Below, piece by piece: positions 22,694 through 32,720 of a stretch of DNA of 64,000 nucleotides. Location: positions 1,922,001 to 1,986,000 of the forward strand of contig NC_039519.1 in assembly GCF_003672135.1 (NCBI RefSeq), in the 5' to 3' direction. The DNA comes from Ooceraea biroi (lineage: Eukaryota > Arthropoda > Insecta > Hymenoptera > Formicidae). Every line of letters begins with the position of its first letter. Position 1 is the first letter of the stretch. Below the pieces are notes generated by a model, which saw only the letters and a list, made by a program, of their open reading frames with translations, ran no database searches and was not told where the DNA came from. The translations under genes were made by a program, and so were the position numbers.

Positions 22694-23092
22694 TTTGTTA
22701 CTCATATCATAAGCAAGCTGACTAAAATAAATAAATAAGTCGCGAGCACTTCCTCTCTGATCGTTACGCCCAGATAACACAAAAGTTCCAGAGACAATCT
22801 AAGAACGTTCAAAGAATGTTCAACGTTCGTAGGACGTTCTTAGAACATTTCTGGTACTTTTATACTATCTGGGCGACAGCATGAACGCGATAGCCGCCGC
22901 AACTTGGTTCACTTCGCGCGCTCCGTCCCTGGCTTACACTTGTAGCTGCGCGCTGATTGACTGATTACAATAATTAATTGCGACGAAACTATTCATCGCA
23001 TCGAAAAGTAGTATTACACATTTTTTCTTATATTTTCATTCTCTATCCAATAGTGCTGAGCAAATGCGACACTTTTTTAACACCCTGTATAT
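22694..23092 (+). repeat. Duplicated segment D1, copy b (left part)
   Basis: Same as 14876-15160, interrupted at 22769-22873 by a MITE and at 23093-24653 by two adjacent elements. It continues at 24655-24885 and 26126-26165. Confidence 0.85.
22769..22873. mobile_element. 105-bp MITE with CCCAGATA ends and CG target duplication
   Basis: CCCAGATAAC ... GTACTTTTATACTATCTGGG interrupts D1 copy b; copy a reads GTTACGACAGC at the empty site, so CG (22767-22768, 22874-22875) is the duplication. The interior repeats AGAACGTTC / GAACGTT / GGACGTTC several times. No coding. Confidence 0.85.
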
Positions 23093-23351
23093 AAAAATAA
23101 AAAATAGTAATGCTAAAGAACTTGGCGCTGCTACATAAAACAATATTCACTAAGTAAATGAAAACTACATAAAACAATATTCATTAAGTAAATAACAACT
23201 ACATAAAACAATATTCACTAAGTAAATAACAATATTACATTAGTGAACACTGTCAATTAACGTATTTAAACATTAGTTAGCATTGTCAGTTAACGTATTA
23301 CTTGATGATGTAGCAGCGCCAAGTTCTTTAGCATTACTATTTTTTATTTTT
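23093..23351. mobile_element. Small foldback element with ACTTGGCGCTGCTAC
   Basis: Inverted ends of ~45 bp (AAAATAAAAAATAGTAATGC ... ACTTGGCGCTGCTAC) flank a core with three tandem copies of ACATAAAACAATATTCA-TTAAGTAAAT. It is absent from D1 copy a. Confidence 0.85.
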
Positions 23352-23358
23352 ATATATA

Positions 23359-24653
23359 AGGTGCAGTGAGGTAAGTGCAGACTGGTTTTTGTAAAGTTGG
23401 ACATTAAATGCATATATTATCAATCTCTAACAGAAATAGTTAATATTATCGGTATTCCAAGCATTGTGCAAGTATTATTGTTCAACTTATAGTGACTTTG
23501 GCGTCATTTTTCTTTTCAAATTTACATAATGATAGAAAATTGTACGACGTGTCAATTGGTCTGCACTTTCCCTCAAAACGGGGCAAGTGCGTAGGTGCGA
23601 GTTAAAAATGTATTGCAGCCTTATTTTATACACCACGGAGCAAGAGAGTAATTGTTAACATATCTGCTTTGAAATGCTTTTTACCGCATTGAATTATATA
23701 GGTTAGTTTCAGAGTTATTGTCTTCTAAAAATACAAGAACCCTTTGGTGAAATTTGAAAGTGGGTTTGGTAGAATAAAACGACATAAAATATTAAAACAC
23801 ATAAAATAACATAAAATATTAAAATAAATAAGATATTTTACATAAAAGAACATTAATTCGGTAAATAAAAAGGTGGTTTAAAAATTGTAGAATATAAGAT
23901 AAGATAAGCAAAAAACAAAAAATTAATAATTCAGTTATTTTTAACAAAAACAAAGTTGCAGATAGATATTAATCAGAATCTTCACATCGTTCACACTCGA
24001 ACCATGGCAACCCTATATAAAAACCATTAATAAACAAATCAAAATAGCAAATTTTTTAAGAAGATACTTCAAGAATAAAGTCATTAAGAAATTTACGAAT
24101 ATCCTGGCTAAAGAACGCAACAATGCTTCTGTCGACGGAAAAGCTCTCAGTCAACTGGTACCGGTGAATTTGATAACCCAAACCAGAAAGCATTAAACGA
24201 TAAATGAAGTCTGGGGCAAAAGCAGACCAATCTGCACTTACCTCACCACTTTGGTCTGCACTTGCCCCAATACGTAATATGAACAGGGCAAGAGCAGAGT
24301 AATGATTTTTATGTAAACTTACAAAAAAAACTAAGTATATGTTTTTAAGAAATATTTTAAATAATATTCTTTACACTTACTAAAAAATTACAACCCAAAA
24401 CATAATATTGCTTCATTAATACAATTATCTAAATAGCACACAAAACTTTAGAGGTTACCACAAACTGATGACTATTTTTAACGGTTGATAAAATAAGCGA
24501 GAATTGCATATTTTACTGCAACATTTATGTTGAAATGTTAACACTAACTTCTAGTAGATCTCTACATATCAGATACTCTAATTTGACTCATATAATAATA
24601 AATATAACCAGTTAATGCACTTGTCCCGGTTACGCACTTACCTCACTGCACCT
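23359..24653. mobile_element. TIR element, 1.3 kb, TA-flanked, no transposase
   Basis: AGGTGCAGTGAGGTAAGTGC at the left and its inverse at the right, flanked by TA. Internal copies of the terminal word (CTGCACTTGCCCC, CTGCACTTACCTCACC, CACTTTCCCTC) at about 23565, 24230 and 24250 look like subterminal transposase-binding repeats. No open frame of note. Confidence 0.85.
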
Positions 24654-24791
24654 TATACGACATTTTTTTAAGAAATTAATTTTTATTTGGTTAGTTGTGA
24701 CTGGTAAAGTTTTACTTGGCGCCATTTTCCAATATCATATGTTTTACAGGTTTATATACGACATTTTTTTAATAAGTTACTTTTTACTTGG

Positions 24792-24831
<40 letters not shown>

Positions 24832-24885
24832 GACATTTGTTTAATAGATTAATTTTTATTTGGTTGGTTGCGACTGGCGCGTGTA

Positions 24886-26125
24886 GGGGAGACCAGGGAC
24901 AAACGTAACATTTTACTTATTTGTGTTGATATCTTCGATTTACTTGTTTATTTATAAACTTTTCTATCTCATAAGATTAATGCATTCTTTACTTATTATT
25001 TGGTATGGATAAAACTTATGCACATTATACAATTACGTGGAAAAATCGAATTTTATAAAAATCGAGATTTGTTACGATTGTCCCTACCCCTAGGGCTGGT
25101 TGTAACAGGGCTGAAGATTGATTTTAACAAGATAAAATAAAATTAAAACAAACATATAATCAATGTAGTGAAACGTTTTATTCCTTATAAACTTTGTTCA
25201 AATAATTCTGGACATGTTTAATTATTTTAAACATAAATAATGAAACATAAAATTATAAAAACAAAATTATACGAACATAAAATTATTCAATCATAAAATA
25301 AACGAAATTGTACAAACATATAATAAACAAAAATGTTTAATATCACAAGGAACTTCTCTTTTATAACACAACATAAACTATTCTTATAAATTAAGGTTAT
25401 GCAATTATTTATACCTGAAGAAAATTAACTAAAAAAGTGAAAAATCATAAATTTCTGGAATTGATATTCATATAGGTAAACAAAAAAAGATAACAAAAAA
25501 TAAAAAAGGTATGAAATACTTCGATATCTGTTACAAAATTGAAAAAAGTCACTCATTGTCAGAAAGACAATTATGGCAAACATAACTGAATTTATTGTTA
25601 GTGCTAAGCCTCTATCTGTTTTTCTTTTTCGTATATTCGGCATTCTAAAATAATAATAAGAACGTTTTTGTAAGAGAAATATATATAAATGAATAGAAAT
25701 CAACACCAATAACAATTATTGTTTTCGGGACATAAGTAACAGTCTGTTACTTTTGTCCCGACTTAGATTTTTGACACAATTGATCAAATATTTAATGTTA
25801 TAAAATAAACTAACCTCAAAATATGCATCAAACTATTTAAAGGAATAGCGACTCATTTATAATAAACAATAAATAAAGGGATAAACTAAATTTCCAATGC
25901 AATATTAAGAAATTAAGAAAACACAAAATACTTTGACCGTGTGTTTGTGGCATCGATGCAACACAGACACAGAACCTCTCATGAAAGAGCTACGAGCGCT
26001 ATTGAGGTGAGAAGGATGTTTAAAAGACGTTGTATAACCGTGGATAGATTCGTACATGAATGTTTTTTTTTAGTAATCGCGTTTGTTACATTTGTCCCGT
26101 GTTACTTTTATCCCTGGTCTCCCCC
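24886..26125. mobile_element. Pogo-like TIR element, copy A, 1240 bp
   Basis: TA (24884-24885, 26126-26127) flanks GGGGAGACCAGGGACAAACG / its inverse. The empty site GCGTGTACTTGGCGCC is seen at 17385-17400. A nearly identical inverted copy of equal length lies at 50520-51759. Internal words such as GTAACAGTCTGTTACTTTTG repeat the terminal motif. Confidence 0.9.
25425..25643 (-). pseudogene. Truncated pogo/Tigger-type transposase N-terminus in copy A
   Basis: After an acceptor-like TTATTTTAG, ATG at 25643 opens MPNIRKRKTDRGLA, which resembles the start of pipsqueak-domain pogo-like transposases (M-x-x-x-x-KRKTDRG). The frame then decays into a hydrophobic non-homologous tail and stops at 25425. 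The same peptide is in copy B (51002-51220, plus). The family assignment rests on this short motif plus TA duplications. Confidence 0.5.
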
Positions 26126-26239
26126 TACTTGGTGCCTTTTTTCTCCTTTTTTATAAAAAGGTTTTTGTGAGTCATTTAAACAGTAATAACTTTTTTCCTA
26201 GTTATATTGCAAAATTTGACATAATATAATTTTGTAGTC

Positions 26240-26990
26240 AAATAAATTAATAAAACTTCTTCCAACGACCAAAACTGGCTATCTTTATTCAAAAATTAAG
26301 CACACAACGTTTCGACCACCATTTGTGGTCCTTATCAAGTGTGTTACAAATTATATGTCATTTTCTAAAAACATCAAAATTAAATTAATAAAGACACGGA
26401 AATAAAAATAAAAGTAAGCAATAGATAAGACATTAAGAAGCATGAGTCTAATTGGTCTGTTGTTAGCAAGCATCGCAATTTTAACAACCATGCGATTTTG
26501 ATTGGAATGGTGTAACTATTTTGCATCGCGAGAAGCATGATGGTAGACGGAGGCTGGCTGAGATGTTCTTTATTAAGAGGGATAATCACACCATTAATTT
26601 GCAAAAGGACACGGATAGTTTGCCGGGTGTTTACGACCGTATTTTGAAAAATACTTGAAAAACAGCCGGTATTCCTTCTCTACCACTCGCTTGCTCACCT
26701 TCGTCGAGTGCGGACATGTTTCCAGTGTCGTATATGTGATCTTTTATTTTTGCGGTGTCATTTTCTACCAGTAAGTGTTATCTATTGCTTATTTTTATTT
26801 TTATTTCCGTGTCTTTATTAATTTAATTTGATGTTTTTAGAAAATGACATATAATTTGTAACACACTTGATAAGTACCACGAATGGTGGTCGAAACGTTG
26901 TGTGCTTAATTTTTGAATAAAGATAGCTAGTTTTGGTCGTTGGAAGAAGAAGTTTTATTACTTTTGCTCTGGCGGCATAATCTAAATATA
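26240..26990 (+). mobile_element. Penelope-like element fragment with inverted terminal copies
   Basis: 26452-26657 (plus) encodes the C-terminal end of a Penelope protein (FDWNGVTILHREKHDGRR ... NLQKDTDSLPGVYDRILKNT, stop). A ~180-bp sequence (TTTTGGTCGTTGGAAGAAG ... GGTGGTCGAAACGTTGTGTG) follows at about 26770-26970 and also precedes it in inverted orientation at 26250-26430. A hammerhead-like motif is present in both copies. Confidence 0.75.
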
Positions 26991-27105
26991 TTGATTCAAA
27001 TAAATTCTATATCTAAAGGTACATATCCTTTTTGCGTAGTTATTATATTTTAATTGTTATAAAATCTTAAATGCAAAATGATACTTTTGTCCCCGGTCTC
27101 CTCTA

Positions 27106-30100
27106 CCTCATTGTGGCGAAAACGAGGTGTTTAACACGTGCGTGTTACCGTGTCAACCCACTGGTGAACAATCAATTCCCCGTATTTGTGCGTGGGTCAG
27201 TATCAAACTAATTTCTACTAACTTCTACTGAGAGGGACACAACTATAACATTTCTGCAATTACAAAGATAAAAGGGTAATTATTTACCCTTGGTCACCCT
27301 CCACCAATGACCTTGACCTTGACATATGTTATCAAGGTCACCCTCCTGAGTGACCTTCAAGAAGTTTTAGCCGTCGCTCGTTGTTCATTAAAAAGTTATT
27401 AACAAAATAAGTTCAGTAGTTTTGTATGGATTTCCGACTTTTCACATGAAGTAAGGACTTGAATTTGACATATATTACAAAGGTCACTTCCCCGAGTAGC
27501 ACGCAGAAGGTTTCACCCGTCGCTCGTTGTTTGTTAAGAAGTTATTAACAAAAGAAGAAAAAAGTAAGAAAGAAAAATAATAAATATTTCAGATTCATAT
27601 ACATTATTCAGCAATATTATTATTAATAGGATAAATTTGCAGAAACTCAACTTAACCTAACCTAATAATAGATAACTTCTTATAATGACCTTTCACTGGC
27701 AAATTTATTTCATTAGATGATATACATAACGTTTCAACCAAACTTTTGGTCCTTATCAAATGTCAAATACAATCAAATCTTTCTCTAAAACGAAAATGTA
27801 AGTTAAAGTGACAAAGCTGGTCAAACATTTACAATAGAATAACGATTAAAATGCCTACTTACTGCCAAAGAAAGACTGATAGAATACATGAAGACAATAC
27901 GTGACGTGCGGAGAAATACGTCCGCAATCGGCTGAGATCAGCAAACAAGTGAAACCAGATTAAAAACAAGCCTACAACTTAGTCAAAACAAGATCATACA
28001 TATCCGAAAGGTTATCCGTGTCTTTTTGTAAATTAATAGACGTCTTATGCTTTTTTATGTAAAACATTTCAGCAATTAGTCTCTTTCTCAAATGTTTCTC
28101 TTGGTGTAAGACCTCAACCTCTGACCAATCAAACTCATGGTCCACGTTATCCCTGTGTTTGCTGACCACAGACCAATTGTTCTCACACTTCTTTATGTCC
28201 GACAAATGCTCACTAATCCTCGTGTTAAGGTGTCTCTTCGTCTGTCCGACGTAACAAACATCGCAATCTTTACAATTAATTCTGTAAATCACATCTGTTT
28301 TGTTTTTACGCTCAAGTTTGTCCTTTTCACATTTAACAATACCGTCTAACGTTTTATTGATCACATGTGTTACGTTGACCTGACAACCTCGTAAAATTCT
28401 CGCAACACATTCGCTAAAACCTTTAACGTACGGGATACACATGCGTATTTTATTCTCATTATTACTGGAGCCATTATTCTTAGTCTTTCGATATTCGATC
28501 TGTTTTAATCTATTTCTAACATGTTTGTTAATAAATTCCGGTGGATAACAATTAATGATAAGTATAGAATTTAAAATTTGTATATTCTTGTCGTGAAATC
28601 TTTCATCTGATAACAGAATAGCTCTGTCTACTAAGTTGGTAATAACATTAATTTTATGTTGTAATGGATTGGAAGCAAAATAGTTAATGTAACGTCCCGA
28701 ATAGGTTGGTTTGCGGTACCAGTCCGTGATCAACGCCTCATTATCCCGTATAACAGTGGCATCCAAAAAATTAATAGTGCCATTCTTTTCTGTTTCAACT
28801 GTAAAACAAAGTCTCGGGTGATAGTTATTAAATATTTCAAGAACCTGTTGAATCCTGTCAGTGGGTAAAATCATAAACACATCAACATACCTATAGAACA
28901 ATTTAATTTTAAAGTCCAACCTTTCCATACAAATTGTTTCCAAATCGTCTAACACCATATCAGCCACAATCGGAGATAATGGTGAACCCATAGGGCAACC
29001 ATAAATTTGTGAATAAAACCGTCCATTGAAAGTAAAACTAGTAGAATTCAGGATAACGTCGATACCATATATAAACTGGTCAAGATTGAATTTTGTGTCA
29101 ACCGAAATCAGATCCCATCTTTTTTCTATTGCTTTTATTACCAATTCTTTGGGTATATTCGTGAAAAGTGAAACCACGTCGAATGAAACCATAGTTTCAC
29201 ACTTGTCAATGGCTACATTTCTGACTTTATCTATAAAGGTCCAACCGTTCCCAACATACGAATTAGGTCTATTAATAGATTTTACCAATATTTCATGGAA
29301 AAAGGTGGCCAAATTATATGACGGACTACCAATTGCCGAAACTATAACCCTCAAAGGATAACCAGTCTTATGTATTTTGGGTAAACCATAGCAACGTGCA
29401 ATGTTACTATGGCTTGCGTTCAACCATCTGTGTGTGTGCTCATCGATCAAGTCCAGGTTAACCCATGACTTCACCAACTCACCGACCCTACGGGTAACCT
29501 TCTTAACAGGATCTTTATCTAATTCTACATACGTGTTCTTATCACTTAATAATTCTTTCATTTTCTTAATGTAATCATTTCTATCCATAATAACAGTAAC
29601 CTGACCTTTATCTGCTCTAGTTACTATTATATCTTTGTTAACTTTCAAAAATTTTCTACACATCCCATAGGTCTCAATGAAATAGCGCTCGACAGCACTC
29701 AAGTAAATTCTATTGTTCAAAAAACTATTTAATGAGTTAGATATACAAAACCGCGTTTCATTAACAATTACGTCCGGCAGTCTAAGATTCATACCTTCAA
29801 AATTCTTGATGAAATAAATTTGCCAGTGAAAGGTCATTATAAGAAGTTATCTATTATTAATATTATTACCTGGCGGAACAACAAAGTTTTGAATATTCAT
29901 TAACCTAACCTAACCTAACTTAACCTTAGCGGGGGAGGCCCGAAGCGTATGTATTCTGGGCTCCAGTTTCGAAAAATAGAACCGGATTAGGTTAGGTTAG
30001 GTTAGGTTAGGTTAGGTTAAAGCAGAGAATACTTTGTATTTAACTTTATGTGCTGTTGGTTAAAGTGAAGAATAATTTGTACTTATATTAAAAGAAACTA

Positions 30101-31077
30101 TTCTATACAGGGTGTTTCTAAAAGGTCTCGTCAAATTATAACCACAGATGCTACGTATCAAAACAAAGCAAAATGTTCATATAAACATGGGTCCGGAAAT
30201 GCTCCCCTTCTGACAATGAGATAACACAAGATAAAGCCACTTCATAGACCTCTTTGGCTCAATTACTGTAGTAATGTTTTTTTTGTTTTTTTTGTTTTGA
30301 CGCGGGGAAAACCTGCATCAGGTTCGACCCCCGCCTTGGGGGGAGGGGCCGGGGAATATGGGGATTTTTACCATTCTAAAAATCTCGCCGTCGCCTGCCT
30401 CGAGCGAGTGGCGGAGGGACACCGGAATCTCTCACGAAAACGCCGTGAAGTTCGCCCTCGCCTATGGGCCAGTCTTTCGTGGGTGGGCAATTTTGACGAC
30501 CCACTAACGTATCCTCTAACGTATTCTGTCGCGACGGTGTGGGGTCACAGCAACACCACCGCCTGGCCGAGGACCATGTCGCTTGCAGGCCCAAGTCCTC
30601 ACTCGGGACCCGCCGCGGCTCCGGCAGCTTAGCAGCGCGAGGACATCGGTGTCCCTCCGCCACTCGCTCAAGGCAGGCCACCGCGGGGTTTTTAGGATGG
30701 TAAAAATCCCCATATCCCCCGGCCCCTCCCCCCAAGGCAGAGGTCGAACCTGATGCAGGTTTTCCCCGCGTCAAAACAAAAAACAAAAAAACATTACTAC
30801 AGTGATTGAGCCAAAGAGGTCTATGAAGGTACGTGACTTCATCTTGTGTTATCTCAGAAGGGAGGCATTTCCAGACCCATGTTTATATGGACATTTTGCT
30901 TTGTTTTGATACGTAGCATCTGTGGTTAAAGTTTGACGAGACCTTTTAGAAACATCCTGTATATTAACGATTCACTGCTTTAATGACTTTCCTACCTTCG
31001 GTCATATATATATTCGTTGTTTATGGCTTTTAATATTCAAAATAACTACTACATTATACTATATTATTATAAATAAC

Positions 31078-31113
<36 letters not shown>

Positions 31114-31734
31114 AGCATCTACTTTTCAAATTTATTAAATCGTTGAAAATCTTTGAATATGCTGGGAAAGTGTATGCTTTGACATATGTAGATCTCCATA
31201 TATTACGTCTTAACTACTAATTTTAACTCGCATATTTTTCAAATTTCTTTTGTTTATAACTTTTTAACGAACAACGAGCGACGGCTAAAACCTCTTGAAG
31301 GTCACTCAGGAGGGTGACCTTGACAACATATGTCAAGATCAAGGTCATTGGTGGAGGGTGACCAAGGGTAAATATTTACCATCTTTTTTACTTTTCATAC
31401 TATACACAAAAATGCTTCTGTATTGTTAATTATATTGCACCTACGTCTCTCTTTCTCTTAATAGAGAGGAAATCTATAAATGTAGATTTGAATAAAATAG
31501 AGTTCTGAAATTATTTTATTTCAACAAAATCTTGATTTGACTTTAATCATGTACATATTTATGTATAATGAATAGTATATATTTTTACAAAATAGCTTGA
31601 ACGCTTACAATTATTTTAATATTTCTTTTTATTTATTCAATTTTGTTTTACAGTATCGTATGCAGGGCTGTGAGTGCGTTAATGGATACATGCTAAACGC
31701 CGAGAAAAAATGCGTGCTCCTGCAGAATTGTTAA
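27106..31734 (+). CDS. TIL-domain (trypsin-inhibitor-like) cysteine-rich protein, partial
   Basis: Two exon pieces join in frame: 27106-27195 (starts PHCGENEVFNTCVLPCQPTG, ends RICAW, donor GTCAGT) and 31654-31734 (acceptor TTTTACAG; CECVNGYMLNAEKKCVLLQNC, TAA). Together they give the 56-residue spacing of a TIL domain, found in secreted serine-protease inhibitors: C-x8-C-x3-C ... GCEC-x2-GY-x6-C-x5-C. Two of the usual ten cysteines are absent (the fourth and sixth), so one or two disulfides would be lost; an alternative splice phase would restore one Cys but destroy the C-terminus. The 5' part, with any signal peptide, is not seen: a pogo-type terminus (GTCCCCGGTCTCC) ends at about 27103, immediately before the exon. 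The 4.5-kb intron holds K3 and its nested elements. AATAAA at about 31946 could end the transcript. Functional status uncertain. Confidence 0.65.
27667..29855 (-). mobile_element. Penelope-like element with 45-bp inverted ends
   Basis: ATAGATAACTTCTTATAATG ... at 27667 and its inverse ending 29855 bound the element. Inverted or complex terminal repeats are known for Penelope elements. The 3' side (27690-27970) has the hammerhead-like motif GGTCCTTATCAA...GTTTC in reverse. The 5' inverted repeat overlaps the beginning of the reading frame, suggesting 5' truncation. Confidence 0.85.
27972..29837 (-). CDS. Penelope-like reverse transcriptase with GIY-YIG endonuclease (catalytic box damaged)
   Basis: An open frame of 621 codons. 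Residues ~90-110 carry VTRADKGQ, then GLPKIHK, SFDVVSLFTNIP, CPMGSPLSP, and the RT catalytic region FYRYVDVFMIL, then LDATVIR. The C-terminus is the GIY-YIG domain (VIYRINCKDCDVCYVGQTKR ... LNTRISEH) and NLQKDTDNLSDMY. The catalytic box should read YxDD; here it is YVDV (codons at 28883-28878), most simply explained by loss of one GAT codon. The frame is otherwise open, so inactivation looks recent or the frame was carried passively. The N-terminus begins inside the terminal repeat and is probably truncated. Confidence 0.88.
   Translation of the reverse strand: MTFHWQIYFIKNFEGMNLRLPDVIVNETRFCISNSLNSFLNNRIYLSAVERYFIETYGMCRKFLKVNKDIIVTRADKGQVTVIMDRNDYIKKMKELLSDKNTYVELDKDPVKKVTRRVGELVKSWVNLDLIDEHTHRWLNASHSNIARCYGLPKIHKTGYPLRVIVSAIGSPSYNLATFFHEILVKSINRPNSYVGNGWTFIDKVRNVAIDKCETMVSFDVVSLFTNIPKELVIKAIEKRWDLISVDTKFNLDQFIYGIDVILNSTSFTFNGRFYSQIYGCPMGSPLSPIVADMVLDDLETICMERLDFKIKLFYRYVDVFMILPTDRIQQVLEIFNNYHPRLCFTVETEKNGTINFLDATVIRDNEALITDWYRKPTYSGRYINYFASNPLQHKINVITNLVDRAILLSDERFHDKNIQILNSILIINCYPPEFINKHVRNRLKQIEYRKTKNNGSSNNENKIRMCIPYVKGFSECVARILRGCQVNVTHVINKTLDGIVKCEKDKLERKNKTDVIYRINCKDCDVCYVGQTKRHLNTRISEHLSDIKKCENNWSVVSKHRDNVDHEFDWSEVEVLHQEKHLRKRLIAEMFYIKKHKTSINLQKDTDNLSDMYDLVLTKL
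30108..30959. mobile_element. Mariner-like MITE nested in K3
   Basis: TA (30106-30107, 30960-30961) flanks CAGGGTGTTTCTAAAAGGTC / inverse ending CATCCTG. It splits the K-family phrase TTCTATATATTAACGATTCA, seen unbroken at about 63550. The TIRs run ~180 bp; the interior is the GC-rich module at 30285-30785. Confidence 0.85.
30285..30785. repeat. GC-rich inverted module (GCGGGGAAAACCTGCATCAG)
   Basis: Two inverted copies of a ~130-bp GC-rich sequence (with GGTTCGACC and GAGCGAGTGGCGGAGGGACA) around a unique core. Both arms give the same unlikely peptide (TRGKPASGST...GGGAGEYGDFYH). I have a vague sense that this phrase recurs in ant genomes, but I cannot name its source. Confidence 0.6.
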
Positions 31735-32040
31735 ACAAACAAAACATTTATTCGAATTAAGAAGTTACATAAAATTTCATGAGATTCTGATGGGCATTCC
31801 CGATAAAGTGTCTTCATTGACTAGCAAGTTGGCTATACGGACTTTTACTGTTAGCGGTATCTGAAAGCGTAAACGATTGTTTTACGTAATTGTATAATTA
31901 CCGAATTACTTATTTTTGTTAAACAAACATGGCTATGTGTTTTCAATAAAAAATATTTAAACACTTAAGAAAAGTTTCCTATGTTTTAAACTTTCCTATA
32001 CATTTATAATGCTTTATTGATTTCCTCAATATCTCGTAAT
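31735..32040 (+). other. Probable 3' UTR and flank of the TIL gene
   Basis: AT-rich sequence with a polyadenylation-type AATAAA at about 31946, ~210 bp after the TIL stop codon. Nothing else seen. Confidence 0.4.
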
Positions 32041-32280
32041 TCGCTTCATGCGATGGTATACTATAGCGGAAAAGTATAGAGACCCTCTATAAGAGACTGG
32101 CCATTGCCCCGAAAATGGCGCCAATCTTTGACTATAAAGGGTCTCTATGACTATATAATGAATGTATGTATTTATGATCTATTTTTTTATTTATTGATTT
32201 ATTTAATTATTTCAGCCTATTTCAGTTTAGTTATCGTTGCATCCGTCGCACGTATATCAATTATAAATATAAATATAAAT

Positions 32281-32325
32281 ATGCCAAGCTGCTGCGTGTC
32301 GGGGTGTTCTAATCGTACGACAAAA
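32281..32325 (+). CDS. THAP-domain first exon (N-terminal 15 codons)
   Basis: ATG at 32281 encodes MPSCCVSGCSNRTTK, matching the start of THAP zinc fingers (M-x-x-C-x-x-x-GC-x-NR), followed by a possible donor AAA|GTAAAA at 32326. No continuation of the C2CH finger (the later Cys-x2-His) is seen within 1.5 kb, so this is an orphan exon, either of a deleted P-like element or of a host THAP gene. Confidence 0.5.
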
Positions 32326-32720
32326 GTAAAAATTTACATGGCTTTTTTTTATTTTAATGTTCTTGTAATAATGTGCTTATATACATGTATAAATAAAAAT
32401 AAAACTAATCTCCAGTCTAATTCTTTCGACATTATATGATTTGTTGTTATATTATATGTAATATTATATATATTATTATATATGATATTATTTTACGTAC
32501 GATACATTTTTCAGAAAATATATTTATACATTATTACTTCACATATACATTACTATTTATACACCATGAATTCAGCGATAATCATTGTAATTGTTAAGTG
32601 CGAAAGTATTTCAATTCAAATTGTATGCCAGTTCAGCTCGGTAAGCAGGGTTCTCTATTGGTTCTGCCATTTTCGGGGCACAAGTCATGTACACCAATCA
32701 CGCGGCATCCCCTAATGGCT

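Larger units (their letters stand above)
27275..31380. mobile_element. K-family palindromic element (copy K3) with nested inserts
   Basis: Ends GGTAATTATTTACCCTTGGT and ACCAAGGGTAAATATTTACC are inverted copies; the arms continue with the CCACCAATGACCTTGACC block. TCAAGGTCA-type sites lie at 27308-27340 and 31315-31347. Inside are a Penelope-like element (27667-29855), TTAGG tracts, and a mariner-like MITE (30108-30959). It lies in the TIL gene intron. Confidence 0.85.

Noticed and set aside
25941..26156. Plus-strand frame FVASMQHRHRTSHERA... in pogo copy A (and its inverse 50704-50405)
   Set aside because: Identical in both copies only because the whole element is duplicated; no domain is recognisable and it runs through the terminal repeat.
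26868..26905. A functional hammerhead ribozyme
   Set aside because: Two invariant core positions differ from the consensus, so only a hammerhead-like motif is claimed.
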